A stretch of 14,486 nucleotides of DNA, taken from NCBI GenBank assembly GCA_900771165.1, contig CAAGMX010000216.1, positions 1 to 14,486 of the forward strand, read 5' to 3'. Shown here one piece after another: positions 8,045 through 14,486 of this stretch (within the stretch, counting starts at the first letter, position 1; each line of letters begins with the position of its first letter). The notes under the pieces are model-generated. The model worked only from the letters and a program-made list of their open reading frames with translations, did not search any database and was not told the DNA's origin. Source of the DNA: Victivallales bacterium. Lineage in GTDB: Bacteria; Verrucomicrobiota; Lentisphaeria; Oligosphaerales; Oligosphaeraceae. Both the position numbers and the translations under genes were made by a program.

Positions 8045-8392
8045 CTACTCTTCCTCGCCCACGGTGAGGACGTTGTTGCTTCCCCCGAAGTCATTGGGGG
8101 CTTCCTTGGGATTGAGGGGATCGAGAATCCACTGTCCGTCCACCACCAGTTTGTATTGGTAGGTCCCCTTCTTCAGGAGGAAGCGCACCATGTATTCCCC
8201 CGTTCCGGCCTTGTCCACCAGGGGACGGGCCAGGGGATCCCAGTCGTTGAAGGTGCCGGCCACGGTGACCTGGTGGCCAGGCTCGCCATGGTAGCAGAAG
8301 ACGACACGATGCCCGCGGGGCTGGCCCGCCCGGGGGCTGGATTTCAGACGCCGCTTCGCAGGAGCGGGGGATTTCTCTTTCGGGGTGGCCAT
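8045..8392 (-). CDS. Stand-alone glycogen-binding protein (CBM48 / AMPK-beta-like domain)
   Basis: A 115-residue protein: a basic, Lys/Pro/Arg-rich tail (about 1-27), then one carbohydrate-binding module. The module shows VAGTFNDWDPLARPL (44-58), GTYQYKLVVDGQWILDP (76-92) and NNVLTV (106-111), matching the glycogen-binding domain of AMPK beta subunits. W51, K81, W88 and N107 align with the sugar-contacting residues known there. No catalytic domain, signal peptide or membrane segment is present. It probably binds cytoplasmic glycogen and may tether or regulate GlgA/GlgB, or act through the basic tail; that role is inference from its place upstream of glgA and glgB on the same strand. The start is well supported by a strong AGGAGG ribosome site. 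Confidence 0.88.
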   Translation of the reverse strand: MATPKEKSPAPAKRRLKSSPRAGQPRGHRVVFCYHGEPGHQVTVAGTFNDWDPLARPLVDKAGTGEYMVRFLLKKGTYQYKLVVDGQWILDPLNPKEAPNDFGGSNNVLTVGEEE

Positions 8393-8399
8393 GGTATTG

Positions 8400-8405
8400 C
8401 CTCCT
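8400..8405 (-). promoter_or_regulatory. Strong Shine-Dalgarno of the CBM48 gene
   Basis: AGGAGG on the minus strand, 7 nt before the ATG at 8392. It fixes the start of the small CBM48 gene and contrasts with the poor ribosome sites of glgA and glgB. Confidence 0.85.
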
Positions 8406-8520
8406 GGGTTGAGGGGGAGAAAAGAACAGGGTAGGGGGAGAAAAGGGAAGAAAACACCTCTTTCTCCGGGAGAACGGCGTACTGTAATGCATAATTTTTG
8501 AAGATTCGTGAAATGAGGAA

Positions 8521-8549
8521 GTTATGGGGAAAATGTTAGAAGTTGGCAA
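8521..8549 (-). promoter_or_regulatory. Candidate sigma70-like promoter for the CBM48/glgA/glgB genes
   Basis: On the minus strand TTGCCA (8549-8544, 5 of 6 to TTGACA) is followed after 17 bp by CATAAC (8526-8521, 4 of 6 to TATAAT), within an AT-rich stretch. It would give a leader of about 120 nt. The rest of the 308-bp gap 8393-8700 holds no supported gene, RNA or clear terminator. Promoter rules in this organism are unknown. Confidence 0.35.
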
Positions 8550-8700
8550 GAATGGGAGAATTTGGCGGATTTTGTCTTGGATAACGCCCTAACAGTCTGA
8601 TTTTCAAAGAATACGGAAATCATGGGATCTGTCCCCCCTTGTCCATCTGTGGCTTTTGCTGTCGAAATTCCCGTTTTTCGGGGGGCGGAAAGAAAATTTT

Positions 8701-9600
8701 TCACGGGAGGAGCCAGGCGGCCTGTCCCGGCCGCAGCGTGGCCTCGGATTTTGGGGTGTAGAGATCTTCCTGCCACTGCCAGAGTTTGGTGGCGGTGGGG
8801 CAGGGGATGGGGAGGGTTCCGCTGACCCCGGTGAGGGTGGCGCCCCTAGGGCGATGTTCGGCGGGCACGAGCTGGGAGGCCGGCATCTCCCGGGTCATGA
8901 GGAGCACTTCCCGGGGAAGAGGGCCCTCCTCCCGGATCCAGAAGGGTTCTCCCGGGGTTTCCGGGATCGTTCCCTGGTAGAAGAGTCCGGCGCCCCCTTC
9001 GGTGCGGCAGCGATAGACGGGGGAGCCTTGGGCCAGTTCCTGGAGTCCCTGGGGTTCCATGGGGGCAGGGAGGGAGAGGAGGTTCCAGCCCGGCTGGAGC
9101 GGCAGGAGGAAGAGGGGGGATTCCAGGAGGGGGGCGTCAGGGGTCAGAAGGAGAGAGGCGTCTCCCAGGACGGCAATGCTTTCTTCCCAGGTGGAGGCTG
9201 TCCCTTCCACGGCCAGAGTGGCCTGGGATTCCTCCGGGGAAAGCCCGGGGGTCTGGAGCAGGTAGGTCAAGGTGCCTTCCTCCACCATCCACCCCTCTCC
9301 CGGATAGCCGAAAAGCCAGGCATATCCCTGGGGACGGGACGCGGGACTGAAGGGACGCCCGTTCCAGAAGGCGGCCAGAAGCTGGCAGGAGGCGGGCCAG
9401 CGCTCCTCCAGAATCCAGGCTTCCGGACGGGAATCCTCCGGGCCAAGACTAACCTGGAGCTGGGCCTTGATCACGGAGCCGGGAGCGGCCTGGGTGGCAT
9501 CCAGGGTGCGGGTCACCTGGGGAACGGAGGCGGCAGAGAGAACAGGCAGGCTGGCGGAAAGGGCGAGGAGAAGGCAAAGTCGGGGAAAGTGGGGGAACAT
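8701..9600 (-). CDS. Secreted protein of unknown function with GWNL-type modules
   Basis: The 299-residue product begins with a signal peptide (MFPHFPRLCLLLALSASLPV, probable cleavage after LSA near residue 23). Residues 27-140 have a beta-sandwich-like pattern (RTL..., PGSVIKAQLQVSL, EERWPA, GTLTYLLQTP), a style seen in secreted proteins of PVC bacteria. Then comes GWNLLSLPAPM (171-181) with PVYRC and EPFWI, and a degenerate second unit at 255-299 (KLWQWQEDLYTP, LRPGQAAWLLP). No catalytic motif, anchor or dockerin is recognisable, so it is probably an extracytoplasmic structural or binding protein; no function is assigned. The start is set at M35 of a longer open frame (9702) because the signal peptide starts there and GGAGG lies just upstream (9609-9605); the longer form would begin inside the likely promoter. 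Confidence 0.8.
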   Translation of the reverse strand: MFPHFPRLCLLLALSASLPVLSAASVPQVTRTLDATQAAPGSVIKAQLQVSLGPEDSRPEAWILEERWPASCQLLAAFWNGRPFSPASRPQGYAWLFGYPGEGWMVEEGTLTYLLQTPGLSPEESQATLAVEGTASTWEESIAVLGDASLLLTPDAPLLESPLFLLPLQPGWNLLSLPAPMEPQGLQELAQGSPVYRCRTEGGAGLFYQGTIPETPGEPFWIREEGPLPREVLLMTREMPASQLVPAEHRPRGATLTGVSGTLPIPCPTATKLWQWQEDLYTPKSEATLRPGQAAWLLP

Positions 9601-9682
9601 AGGGCCTCCGGAAGAAAGGATGGGGGTTCGGGGGGAGGGGCAGGACGCTCCAGAGTGGTCAACGGGAGTACGATATTCGGAT

Positions 9683-9719
9683 TTTATAATGGTATAACTC
9701 ATTGGTGACCAAAGTTATA
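9683..9719 (-). promoter_or_regulatory. Promoter with overlapping 27-bp operator-like dyad
   Basis: The dyad has outer arms TATAACT (9693-9699) and AGTTATA (9713-9719) and inner arms TTGGT (9702-9706) and ACCAA (9708-9712) around G9707, with a 2-nt asymmetry on the left. On the minus strand TTGGTC (9712-9707) could be the -35 and TATAAA (9688-9683) the -10, 18 bp apart, giving a leader of about 75 nt for the secreted-protein gene. A repressor bound to the dyad would cover the -35 and spacer. The dyad is seen directly; the promoter and operator roles are inferred. Confidence 0.45.
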
Positions 9720-9735
9720 TAGAATATGACTTCCG

Positions 9736-9755
9736 AGGGATTCCCAGGGATTCCC
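9736..9755. repeat. Tandem pair of 10-bp dyads
   Basis: AGGGATTCCC occurs twice in direct tandem (9736-9745 and 9746-9755). Each unit contains the dyad GGGA-T-TCCC, so identical faces repeat every 10 bp, about one helical turn. It may be a binding array for a regulator of either divergent gene, or a chance feature. Confidence 0.5.
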
Positions 9756-9806
9756 GAAAAGGGCTTGCCATGGGCGTCCTTTTGGGGCGGGCAAGGGGCG
9801 TATTTC

Positions 9807-9831
9807 CTAGCCTTTTCCCAGGGAAAACTAG
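9807..9831. promoter_or_regulatory. 15-bp perfect palindrome flanked by CTAG
   Basis: TTTTCCC (9813-9819) and GGGAAAA (9821-9827) are perfect inverted arms around A9820. CTAG occurs outside both arms (9807-9810 and 9828-9831), with a 2-nt asymmetry on the left. The core TCCC-A-GGGA also occurs in the tandem repeat at 9736-9755, and a related TTTCC-C-GGAAA dyad lies at 9847-9857. This suggests repeated binding of one regulator upstream of the phosphatase gene, or RNA hairpins. Confidence 0.4.
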
Positions 9832-10056
9832 AAGAGTGGGATTATCTTTCCCGGAAAACGGTAAGACAGGGCCTTTTGGGGCATCTCTTCGTCGTTCCTC
9901 GGTCCTCCTGGACCTGCCCTCAAAACTCCCTGCCTTCGTGGGGTGGCTTTTGATCCGCCGTCCCCGCTGTCTGTCCTTTTGTTTTTTGTCTCTGATCCGA
10001 CGTGGGGGGATTTTTTCCCTCCTTCTCTGCTTCCCGCATCAACTTTGGAAAAAGCC
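9832..10056. other. Intergenic region upstream of the phosphatase gene
   Basis: Contains the TTTCC-C-GGAAA dyad (9847-9857), a GGTCC-TCCT-GGACC hairpin (9901-9914), and outer arms AGGGC (9868-9872) and GCCCT (9916-9920) that could close a larger stem. A pyrimidine-rich stretch follows (about 9961-10045). CTGTC-like words occur near 9967-9990 but not with the 11-bp spacing of a Pho box. I see no convincing -10/-35 pair and no conserved gene here. Confidence 0.5.
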
Positions 10057-11415
10057 ATGAAAAAGACGTTTCTGATTCCCTTGTTCGTCCTGGGATTCTG
10101 CCTGCTTGCCTTAGCGGAGGCGGCCACTCCTAAATACGTTTTCCTGTTCATCGGAGACGGGATGTCGGTGCCCCAGCGTACCATTGCGGAGGAGTTTTCC
10201 AAGCAGATCGGGCGCGGGCCTCTGGCCATCAACTCCTTCCCCATGCAGGCTCTGACCCGCACCTGCTCCGCCGATGCCCTGATCACGGACTCGGCGGCGG
10301 CGGCCACCGCCATTGCCTGCGGAGAAAAGACCAAGAACGGGCAGCTGGGGGTTAGCGCCGACCTCTCCCAAAAGCTGTACTCCTGCGCCGTCAAGGCCCA
10401 TGAGGGCGGAAAGAAGGTGGGCATCATCACCTCCGTCACCATCAACCACGCCACCCCCGCCGGCTTCTACGCCCATCAGCCCAGCCGGGGTCTCCTCTAT
10501 CGTATCGGACTGGATCTCATCGACTCCGGATTCGAGTTCTTCGGCGGCGGCGGCTTCTCCGGACAGCACGACAAGACCGACGACGAAATGTACAAGGGCA
10601 ATCTCTACGACCTGGCCCAGCAGGCGGGATACACTCTCGCCCGCAGCCGGGACGCCCTGAACGCCCTCTCTCCCGCCACCCCCAAGACTCTGGCCCTCTA
10701 CGGCGAGGGCGCTCTCCCCTATGCCATCGACGCCGATCCCAACGCCCCCACCCTGGCGGAGTTCACCCGGAAGGGCGTGGAGATCCTCACCTACGAGAAC
10801 CCCCAGGGCTTCTTCATGATGGTGGAAGGCGGAGCCATTGACTACCGCGGCCACGCCAACGACGCCGCCGGCAACCTGCGGGAAGTGCTGGCCTTCGACG
10901 ACGCCGTGAAGGTGGCCCTGGAGTTTGCCGCCCAGCATCCCGAGGAAACCCTCATCGTCACCACCGGTGACCACGAAACCGGTGGCATGACCATGGGCTT
11001 CGCCAATGCGGGCTATGGCCTCAACCTGCTGCTGCTGGCCCAGCAGAAGTGCACCCCCGAGGCCTTCGACGGCAAGCTGAAGGCGGCCAAGGCGGCCAAG
11101 GCGGATTTCTCCATGGCGGATGCGGAGGCCTTGCTCACCCAGTATTTCGGCTTCCTCTTCTCCCCGGAGAGCAAGGGGGACAAGATGTACATCAAGGACG
11201 GGGAGCGGATGGAACTGGAGAAGGCCTTCAATGAGGGGGGCAAGATGGGTCCTGTGGCCAGGCAGATCCTCCAGAACAAGGCCGGCATTGGCTGGAGCAG
11301 CGGCAACCACACCGCCCTCCCGGTGCTGACCACCGCCAAGGGATGCGGCGCCGAACGCTTCAGCGGGTTCCTGGAAAACACCGACATCTCCCACCTGATG
11401 AAGGAACTTCTCTAG
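10057..11415 (+). CDS. phoA: Secreted alkaline phosphatase
   Basis: It hydrolyses phosphomonoesters outside the cytoplasm to release phosphate. The 452-residue product has a signal peptide (residues 1 to about 22, AEA-A cleavage) and the complete family active site: metal ligand D34 in FIGDGM; phosphoserine S79 in TDSAAAATA; the segment HATPAGFYAH (131-140) with nearby R144; E257, D262 and H266 in VEGGAIDYRGHAND; D305 and H306 in TTGDHETGG; H418 in SGNHTALPV. Its length fits the family, with no large insert. The start is M39 of a longer open frame (from 9943), chosen because the signal peptide begins there and GGAAAA precedes it. A 105-bp gap with a strong hairpin separates it from the YibE/F gene. 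Phosphate-starvation control is plausible for the family but no Pho box is visible. Confidence 0.94.
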   Translation: MKKTFLIPLFVLGFCLLALAEAATPKYVFLFIGDGMSVPQRTIAEEFSKQIGRGPLAINSFPMQALTRTCSADALITDSAAAATAIACGEKTKNGQLGVSADLSQKLYSCAVKAHEGGKKVGIITSVTINHATPAGFYAHQPSRGLLYRIGLDLIDSGFEFFGGGGFSGQHDKTDDEMYKGNLYDLAQQAGYTLARSRDALNALSPATPKTLALYGEGALPYAIDADPNAPTLAEFTRKGVEILTYENPQGFFMMVEGGAIDYRGHANDAAGNLREVLAFDDAVKVALEFAAQHPEETLIVTTGDHETGGMTMGFANAGYGLNLLLLAQQKCTPEAFDGKLKAAKAAKADFSMADAEALLTQYFGFLFSPESKGDKMYIKDGERMELEKAFNEGGKMGPVARQILQNKAGIGWSSGNHTALPVLTTAKGCGAERFSGFLENTDISHLMKELL

Positions 11416-11431
11416 TCCGACGCCTTCCCCG

Positions 11432-11472
11432 CCTCCTCCCGGAACGAAGCAGCGAATCTCCCCGGGAGGAGG
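11432..11472 (+). terminator. 11-bp GC-rich hairpin after the phosphatase gene
   Basis: CCTCCTCCCGG (11432-11442) pairs perfectly with CCGGGAGGAGG (11462-11472) around a 19-nt loop, 17 bp after the stop codon. No T tract follows, so it may be an atypical terminator, an mRNA 3'-end stabiliser or an intercistronic processing element. Confidence 0.45.
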
Positions 11473-11520
11473 GCCGGCCCCTGATCCCTTGCCTCCCCCC
11501 TCGCCTTCAGAAGGCAGACC

Positions 11521-12660
11521 ATGTCTCGCTCCTCCCTGAAACATGACCTGACCCTGCTGCTGTTTCTGATCCTCCTCTCCGGAGGACTCTTCCTGCTGCC
11601 TGGTCCTGCCACAGTCTCCCAGCCCACCCAGGGCTTCAAGGCCCGGGCCAAGGTGGTCTCCACGGATGACAGCGACGTGGCCCGGCACGAACTGGTGCTC
11701 TTCGGCTCCCAGCGCCTGATCCTCCAGATCCTGGAGGGACCCTACAAGGGACAGGAGTTTCCGGCGGGAAATCAGCTGCGGGCCCAGCTGGAGCTGGACA
11801 AGTTCTTCCAGCCGGGGGACATTGTGGTGGCCGTCTCCCCCCGGGACACCCTCCAGCCCGGGGATGAGCTGGTGGCCCAGGACTATGCCCGGGGACGCTG
11901 GACCACCGCCCTCTTCTTCGTCTTCTGCATCCTCCTCATCCTCTTCGGACGACTCACCGGCTTCAATGCCCTCCTGAGCTTCGTCTTCAGCTGCCTTCTG
12001 CTGTGGAAGGCGGTCATTCCCCTGGTTCTCCGGGGCTGGCCTGCCAGCTGGACCATCTTCGGATGCGTGGTCTTTCTCACGGCGGTGATCATGTATCTGG
12101 TGGCGGGCCTCACCCGGTGCGGCCTGGCCGCCTTCTGCGGCTCCATCGCCGGCATCTTCGTGGGGCTCTTCACCGCCCACTTCTTCACCGCGGTGCTGAA
12201 AATTAACGGGGCTGTCCTCCCCTATGCCCAGACCCTGATCTTCTCCGGATATCCCACCCTGGATCTCCGGGACATCTTCCTGGGCGCCATGATGCTGGCC
12301 TCCTCCGGCGCCGTGATGGATCTGGGGATGGACATCGCCAGCGGACAGGCGGAGGTGGCCCGGCATCACCCGGAAATCTCCCGCCGGGAACTGGTGCGCT
12401 CCGGCCTCCGCATGGGAAGAAATGTGGTGGGCACCATGACCACCACTCTGCTTCTGGCCTATTCCGGCGGATACATCACCTTGCTGATGATGTTCGCCGC
12501 CCAGGGAACCTCTCCCTGGGATATCCTGAACAATCCTCTGGTGGCCGCCGAAGTGGTCAAGACCCTGATCGGCAGCTTCTCCCTGGTTCTGGTGGCCCCC
12601 ATCACCGCCTGGCTGGGAGGCTGGTTCTTCTGCCGCCGCAAATCCCCGCCCACGCCCTGA
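11521..12660 (+). CDS. YibE/F-family multi-pass membrane protein
   Basis: A 379-residue inner-membrane protein recognised as YibE/F family, whose biochemical role is not established. An N-terminal membrane segment (about 10-30) is followed by an extracytoplasmic domain of roughly 100 residues (GPYKGQEF at 73-80, QPGDIVVAV at 97-105). About seven further membrane segments follow from residue 128 onward. The conserved-looking signatures are LFGRLTGFNALLSFVFSCLL (141-160), SGAVMDLGMDIASG (262-275) and MGRNVVGTMTTTLLLAYSGG (298-317). The ATG has AGAAGG (11509-11514) 6 nt upstream. Its stop lies 15 bp before the lolC start, so it is probably cotranscribed with the lipoprotein-export genes, which hints at an envelope function; that link is inference. 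Confidence 0.85.
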   Translation: MSRSSLKHDLTLLLFLILLSGGLFLLPGPATVSQPTQGFKARAKVVSTDDSDVARHELVLFGSQRLILQILEGPYKGQEFPAGNQLRAQLELDKFFQPGDIVVAVSPRDTLQPGDELVAQDYARGRWTTALFFVFCILLILFGRLTGFNALLSFVFSCLLLWKAVIPLVLRGWPASWTIFGCVVFLTAVIMYLVAGLTRCGLAAFCGSIAGIFVGLFTAHFFTAVLKINGAVLPYAQTLIFSGYPTLDLRDIFLGAMMLASSGAVMDLGMDIASGQAEVARHHPEISRRELVRSGLRMGRNVVGTMTTTLLLAYSGGYITLLMMFAAQGTSPWDILNNPLVAAEVVKTLIGSFSLVLVAPITAWLGGWFFCRRKSPPTP

Positions 12661-12675
12661 CCCCGCCCCCCCTCC

Positions 12676-13962
12676 GTGAAACTCCCCCTGGATCTACTCC
12701 TGGCTCTCCGGTATCTGAGACCCCGCCGGAATTTTATCTCCATCATCACCTTGCTGTCGGTGCTGGGGCCTCTCCTGGGGGTGGCCCTGCTTCTTATCGT
12801 CTGCAGCGTCATGGCGGGATTTGACCGGGATATCCGCAACCGCATCATGGATATGACGGCCCATATCACCGTCTATCCCCCCCAGGAATCCGGGGTCTTT
12901 CTCCATCCGGAACCCCTCCTGGAGGAACTGACCCGGGAAGGGGAGGAATGGGGACTCCGGGGCACCCCCGTGATCGAGGGGACAGCCCTGATGCAGCTGC
13001 GGGACACCGTCTATCCAAAAATCATCCGGGGCATCCTGCCGGAGACAGACGGAAAGGTGAGCTCCCTCCAGAAGAATTTCACCCAGGAGAACTATCCCCT
13101 CCGGGAAGGGGAGGCCGCCATCGGACTGCGGATGAGCATCCAGATGGGACTGCGCCTGGGGGACGAATTCCTGATCCATTCCCCCGCCCGCCTGACCCAG
13201 AATATCCAATGGAAGGAGGACGGACAGGTGAAACTCCAGGAGCCGGATGAAATGTATCTGCCGGAGTCCGCCAGGGTGGCCACCTACTTCGACATGGGGG
13301 TCAGCGACTATGATGACAACGTGGTGGTCCTCCATCTGGACCAGGCGGCGGATCTCTTCGGGCTGGACTGGGGGAGCTCCCACCACCTCCAGCTGGCCAT
13401 CCAAAATCCCATGCAGGCGGCGACGGTGGCCCAGAGCCTCCGGGAACGCCATCCCCAATACCAGTTTGTCACCTGGCAGGAGCAGAACAAGCTTCTCTTC
13501 GACACCCTGCAAAGCGAAAAGAACCTGATGACCTTCCTCATGGCCTTTGTGGTGCTGGTGGCCTCCTTTGCCATCTCCGCCACTCTGATTGCCGTGGTGG
13601 TCCAGAAGACCCGGGAGATCGGCATTCTGAAGGCCATGGGAGTCTCTTCCTGGTGCGTGGGCCGCATTTTCCTTCTCCAGGGCCTGATGATCGGGGTGGT
13701 GGGCACCACCCTGGGCACCATTTTGGGGCTGCTGGTGCTGCGCTACCGGGATGCCATTTCCCGGCTTCTCTCCTGGCTGACGGGGGTGGAGGTGTTCCCG
13801 GAGGAGATCTACCATCTCACTTCCATTCCCGCCCTGACCACCCAGGGCGATCTTTGGCGCACGATCCTTCTGGCGGTCTCCATCAGCGTGGCCGCCGCCC
13901 TGATCCCCGCCCTCTATGCGGCCTCCGCCAATCCCGCCCTTTCCCTGAAATCGGAGTACTGA
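12676..13962 (+). CDS. lolC: LolC/LolE-type lipoprotein-releasing ABC transporter permease
   Basis: The permease extracts mature lipoproteins from the inner membrane for transfer to the outer membrane. The 428-residue product has the family plan: a cytoplasmic start (LALRYLRPRRNFISIITLLS, 9-28), a first membrane segment at about 21-48, a large periplasmic domain (about 50-280) and three C-terminal segments (about 284-308, 332-356, 395-416). The EKNLMTFLM approach to TM2 (281-289) and the loop QKTREIGILKAMG (310-322) are characteristic of the MacB/LolCE fold. The start is GTG with no obvious ribosome site, 15 bp after the YibE/F stop, consistent with translational coupling. It overlaps the ATPase start by one base. 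It could equally be a LolE or a homodimeric LolF-like subunit; a second permease might lie beyond the window. Confidence 0.9.
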   Translation: MKLPLDLLLALRYLRPRRNFISIITLLSVLGPLLGVALLLIVCSVMAGFDRDIRNRIMDMTAHITVYPPQESGVFLHPEPLLEELTREGEEWGLRGTPVIEGTALMQLRDTVYPKIIRGILPETDGKVSSLQKNFTQENYPLREGEAAIGLRMSIQMGLRLGDEFLIHSPARLTQNIQWKEDGQVKLQEPDEMYLPESARVATYFDMGVSDYDDNVVVLHLDQAADLFGLDWGSSHHLQLAIQNPMQAATVAQSLRERHPQYQFVTWQEQNKLLFDTLQSEKNLMTFLMAFVVLVASFAISATLIAVVVQKTREIGILKAMGVSSWCVGRIFLLQGLMIGVVGTTLGTILGLLVLRYRDAISRLLSWLTGVEVFPEEIYHLTSIPALTTQGDLWRTILLAVSISVAAALIPALYAASANPALSLKSEY

Positions 13963-14486
13963 TGTCCCAGGAAACCTTGCCGAGTTCCCCCGCCGGGGAG
14001 ACCCTTCCCCTCTTTCAGCTGAAGGAGCTTTCCCGGGACTTCTCCCTGGAGGGGAAGACGGTGTCCGTGCTCTCCTCCCTCTCCCTGTCCATCCAGGAGG
14101 GGCGCTGGGTGGCCCTGGTGGGCAAGAGCGGCTCTGGCAAGACCACGCTGCTGCAGCTGCTGGGGGGGCTGGATCATCCCACCGGCGGAGTCTTGCTCTA
14201 CCGGGGGGAGGACATGGCGAAGATGGGGGCGGCCCGGCTGACCCGGCTTCGCAGCCGGGAGTTCGGCTTCGTCTTCCAGAACTACCACCTTTTGCCGGAA
14301 TTGACGGCCTGGGAAAATGCCGCCGCCCCGGCCCTGGGCTGGGGGGATGACCGGCAGAAGACCTATGACCGGGCCCGAAGCCTCCTGGAGGAATTTGGCC
14401 TGGGGCACCGCCTCCGCCACCATCCCCGGGAACTTTCGGGGGGAGAGCAGCAGCGGGTGGCCATTGCCCGGGCGCTGATCCGCAAT
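13962..14486 (+). CDS. lolD: LolD-type lipoprotein-export ABC ATPase, 5' part
   Basis: The ATPase powers the LolC/E permease. The ATG shares its A with the lolC TGA stop, and GGAG lies at 13953-13956, so the genes are coupled. The frame runs open for 175 codons to the window edge. Visible motifs are Walker A VGKSGSGKTT (53-62), the Q-loop VFQNYHLLPEL (104-114), and signature LSGGEQQRVAIARAL (158-172). Walker B and the H-loop lie beyond the edge. The Q-loop form and the adjoining LolC-type permease favour LolD over other members of the MacB-like ATPase group. Confidence 0.93.
   Translation, partial: MSQETLPSSPAGETLPLFQLKELSRDFSLEGKTVSVLSSLSLSIQEGRWVALVGKSGSGKTTLLQLLGGLDHPTGGVLLYRGEDMAKMGAARLTRLRSREFGFVFQNYHLLPELTAWENAAAPALGWGDDRQKTYDRARSLLEEFGLGHRLRHHPRELSGGEQQRVAIARALIRN

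Noticed and set aside
8660..8700. Intrinsic terminator after the secreted-protein gene
   Set aside because: Only a 4-bp CCCG/CGGG stem is present on the minus strand and no T tract follows it.
9601..9702. N-terminal extension of the secreted protein to an ATG at 9702
   Set aside because: The extension would precede the signal peptide and begin inside the promoter/operator dyad; the ATG at 9600 has GGAGG upstream.
8656..9708. 350-codon plus-strand frame opposite the secreted-protein gene
   Set aside because: The minus-strand product has a clear signal peptide, ribosome site and domain pattern, whereas the plus-strand product is Gly/Glu-rich low complexity.
9961..9995. Pho box upstream of the phosphatase gene
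   Set aside because: TGTC words are present near 9968, 9972 and 9987, but not at the 11-bp period of tandem PhoB sites.
9943..10056. N-terminal extension of the alkaline phosphatase to 9943
   Set aside because: The extension has no similarity I recognise and would bury the signal peptide that starts at 10057.
10111..12369. 752-codon open frame on the minus strand across the phosphatase and YibE/F genes
   Set aside because: It spans two well-supported genes antisense and is Gly/Glu/Val/His-rich, as expected when GC-rich codons are read in reverse.
1..14486. CRISPR array, tRNA, rRNA, transposase or integrase
   Set aside because: No spaced short repeats, no recognisable RNA gene and no mobile-element protein appear on either strand.

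Overview
The window looks like chromosomal DNA from a Gram-negative (diderm), G+C-rich bacterium. LolCD-type lipoprotein-export genes imply an outer membrane. A eukaryote-type (GH13_8-like) branching enzyme and a secreted protein with 'GWNLLSLP'-style modules point, with low to moderate confidence, to the PVC group, perhaps Lentisphaerota or Verrucomicrobiota. No rRNA, tRNA, insertion sequence, integrase or CRISPR array is visible.

Layout. (1) Positions 1-3992, plus strand: the end of a type I restriction-modification locus, with the 3' part of the specificity gene hsdS and a complete hsdR; hsdM is presumably upstream, outside the window. The hsdS part is clearly poorer in G+C (27 of 60 bases in two sampled lines) than the glg genes (41 of 60 in one sampled line), which fits a horizontally acquired defence module. 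A 63-bp stretch of hsdS is repeated without mismatch 588 bp apart. (2) Positions 4040-8392, minus strand: a glycogen module transcribed toward hsdR. It encodes a small stand-alone glycogen-binding (CBM48/AMPK-beta-like) protein, glycogen synthase GlgA, and branching enzyme GlgB, whose start overlaps the end of glgA. (3) Positions 8701-9600, minus strand: a secreted protein of unknown function with a signal peptide and a promoter/operator-like dyad upstream. (4) Positions 9601-10056: a 456-bp divergent intergenic region rich in dyads. (5) Positions 10057-14486, plus strand: a secreted alkaline phosphatase, then a YibE/F-family membrane protein, a LolC/E-type permease and the start of the LolD-type ATPase. 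The last three are tightly packed and probably one operon.

How the genes work together. GlgA elongates alpha-1,4-glucan, GlgB adds alpha-1,6 branches, and the small CBM48 protein probably docks on the resulting granule. The phosphatase acts outside the cytoplasm to free phosphate, and the Lol genes sort lipoproteins to the outer membrane. I found no wholly new multi-gene system. The points most worth a second look are the perfect repeat in hsdS, the stand-alone glycogen-binding protein beside the eukaryote-type branching enzyme, the secreted orphan with its operator-like dyad, and the cluster of dyads between it and the phosphatase gene.
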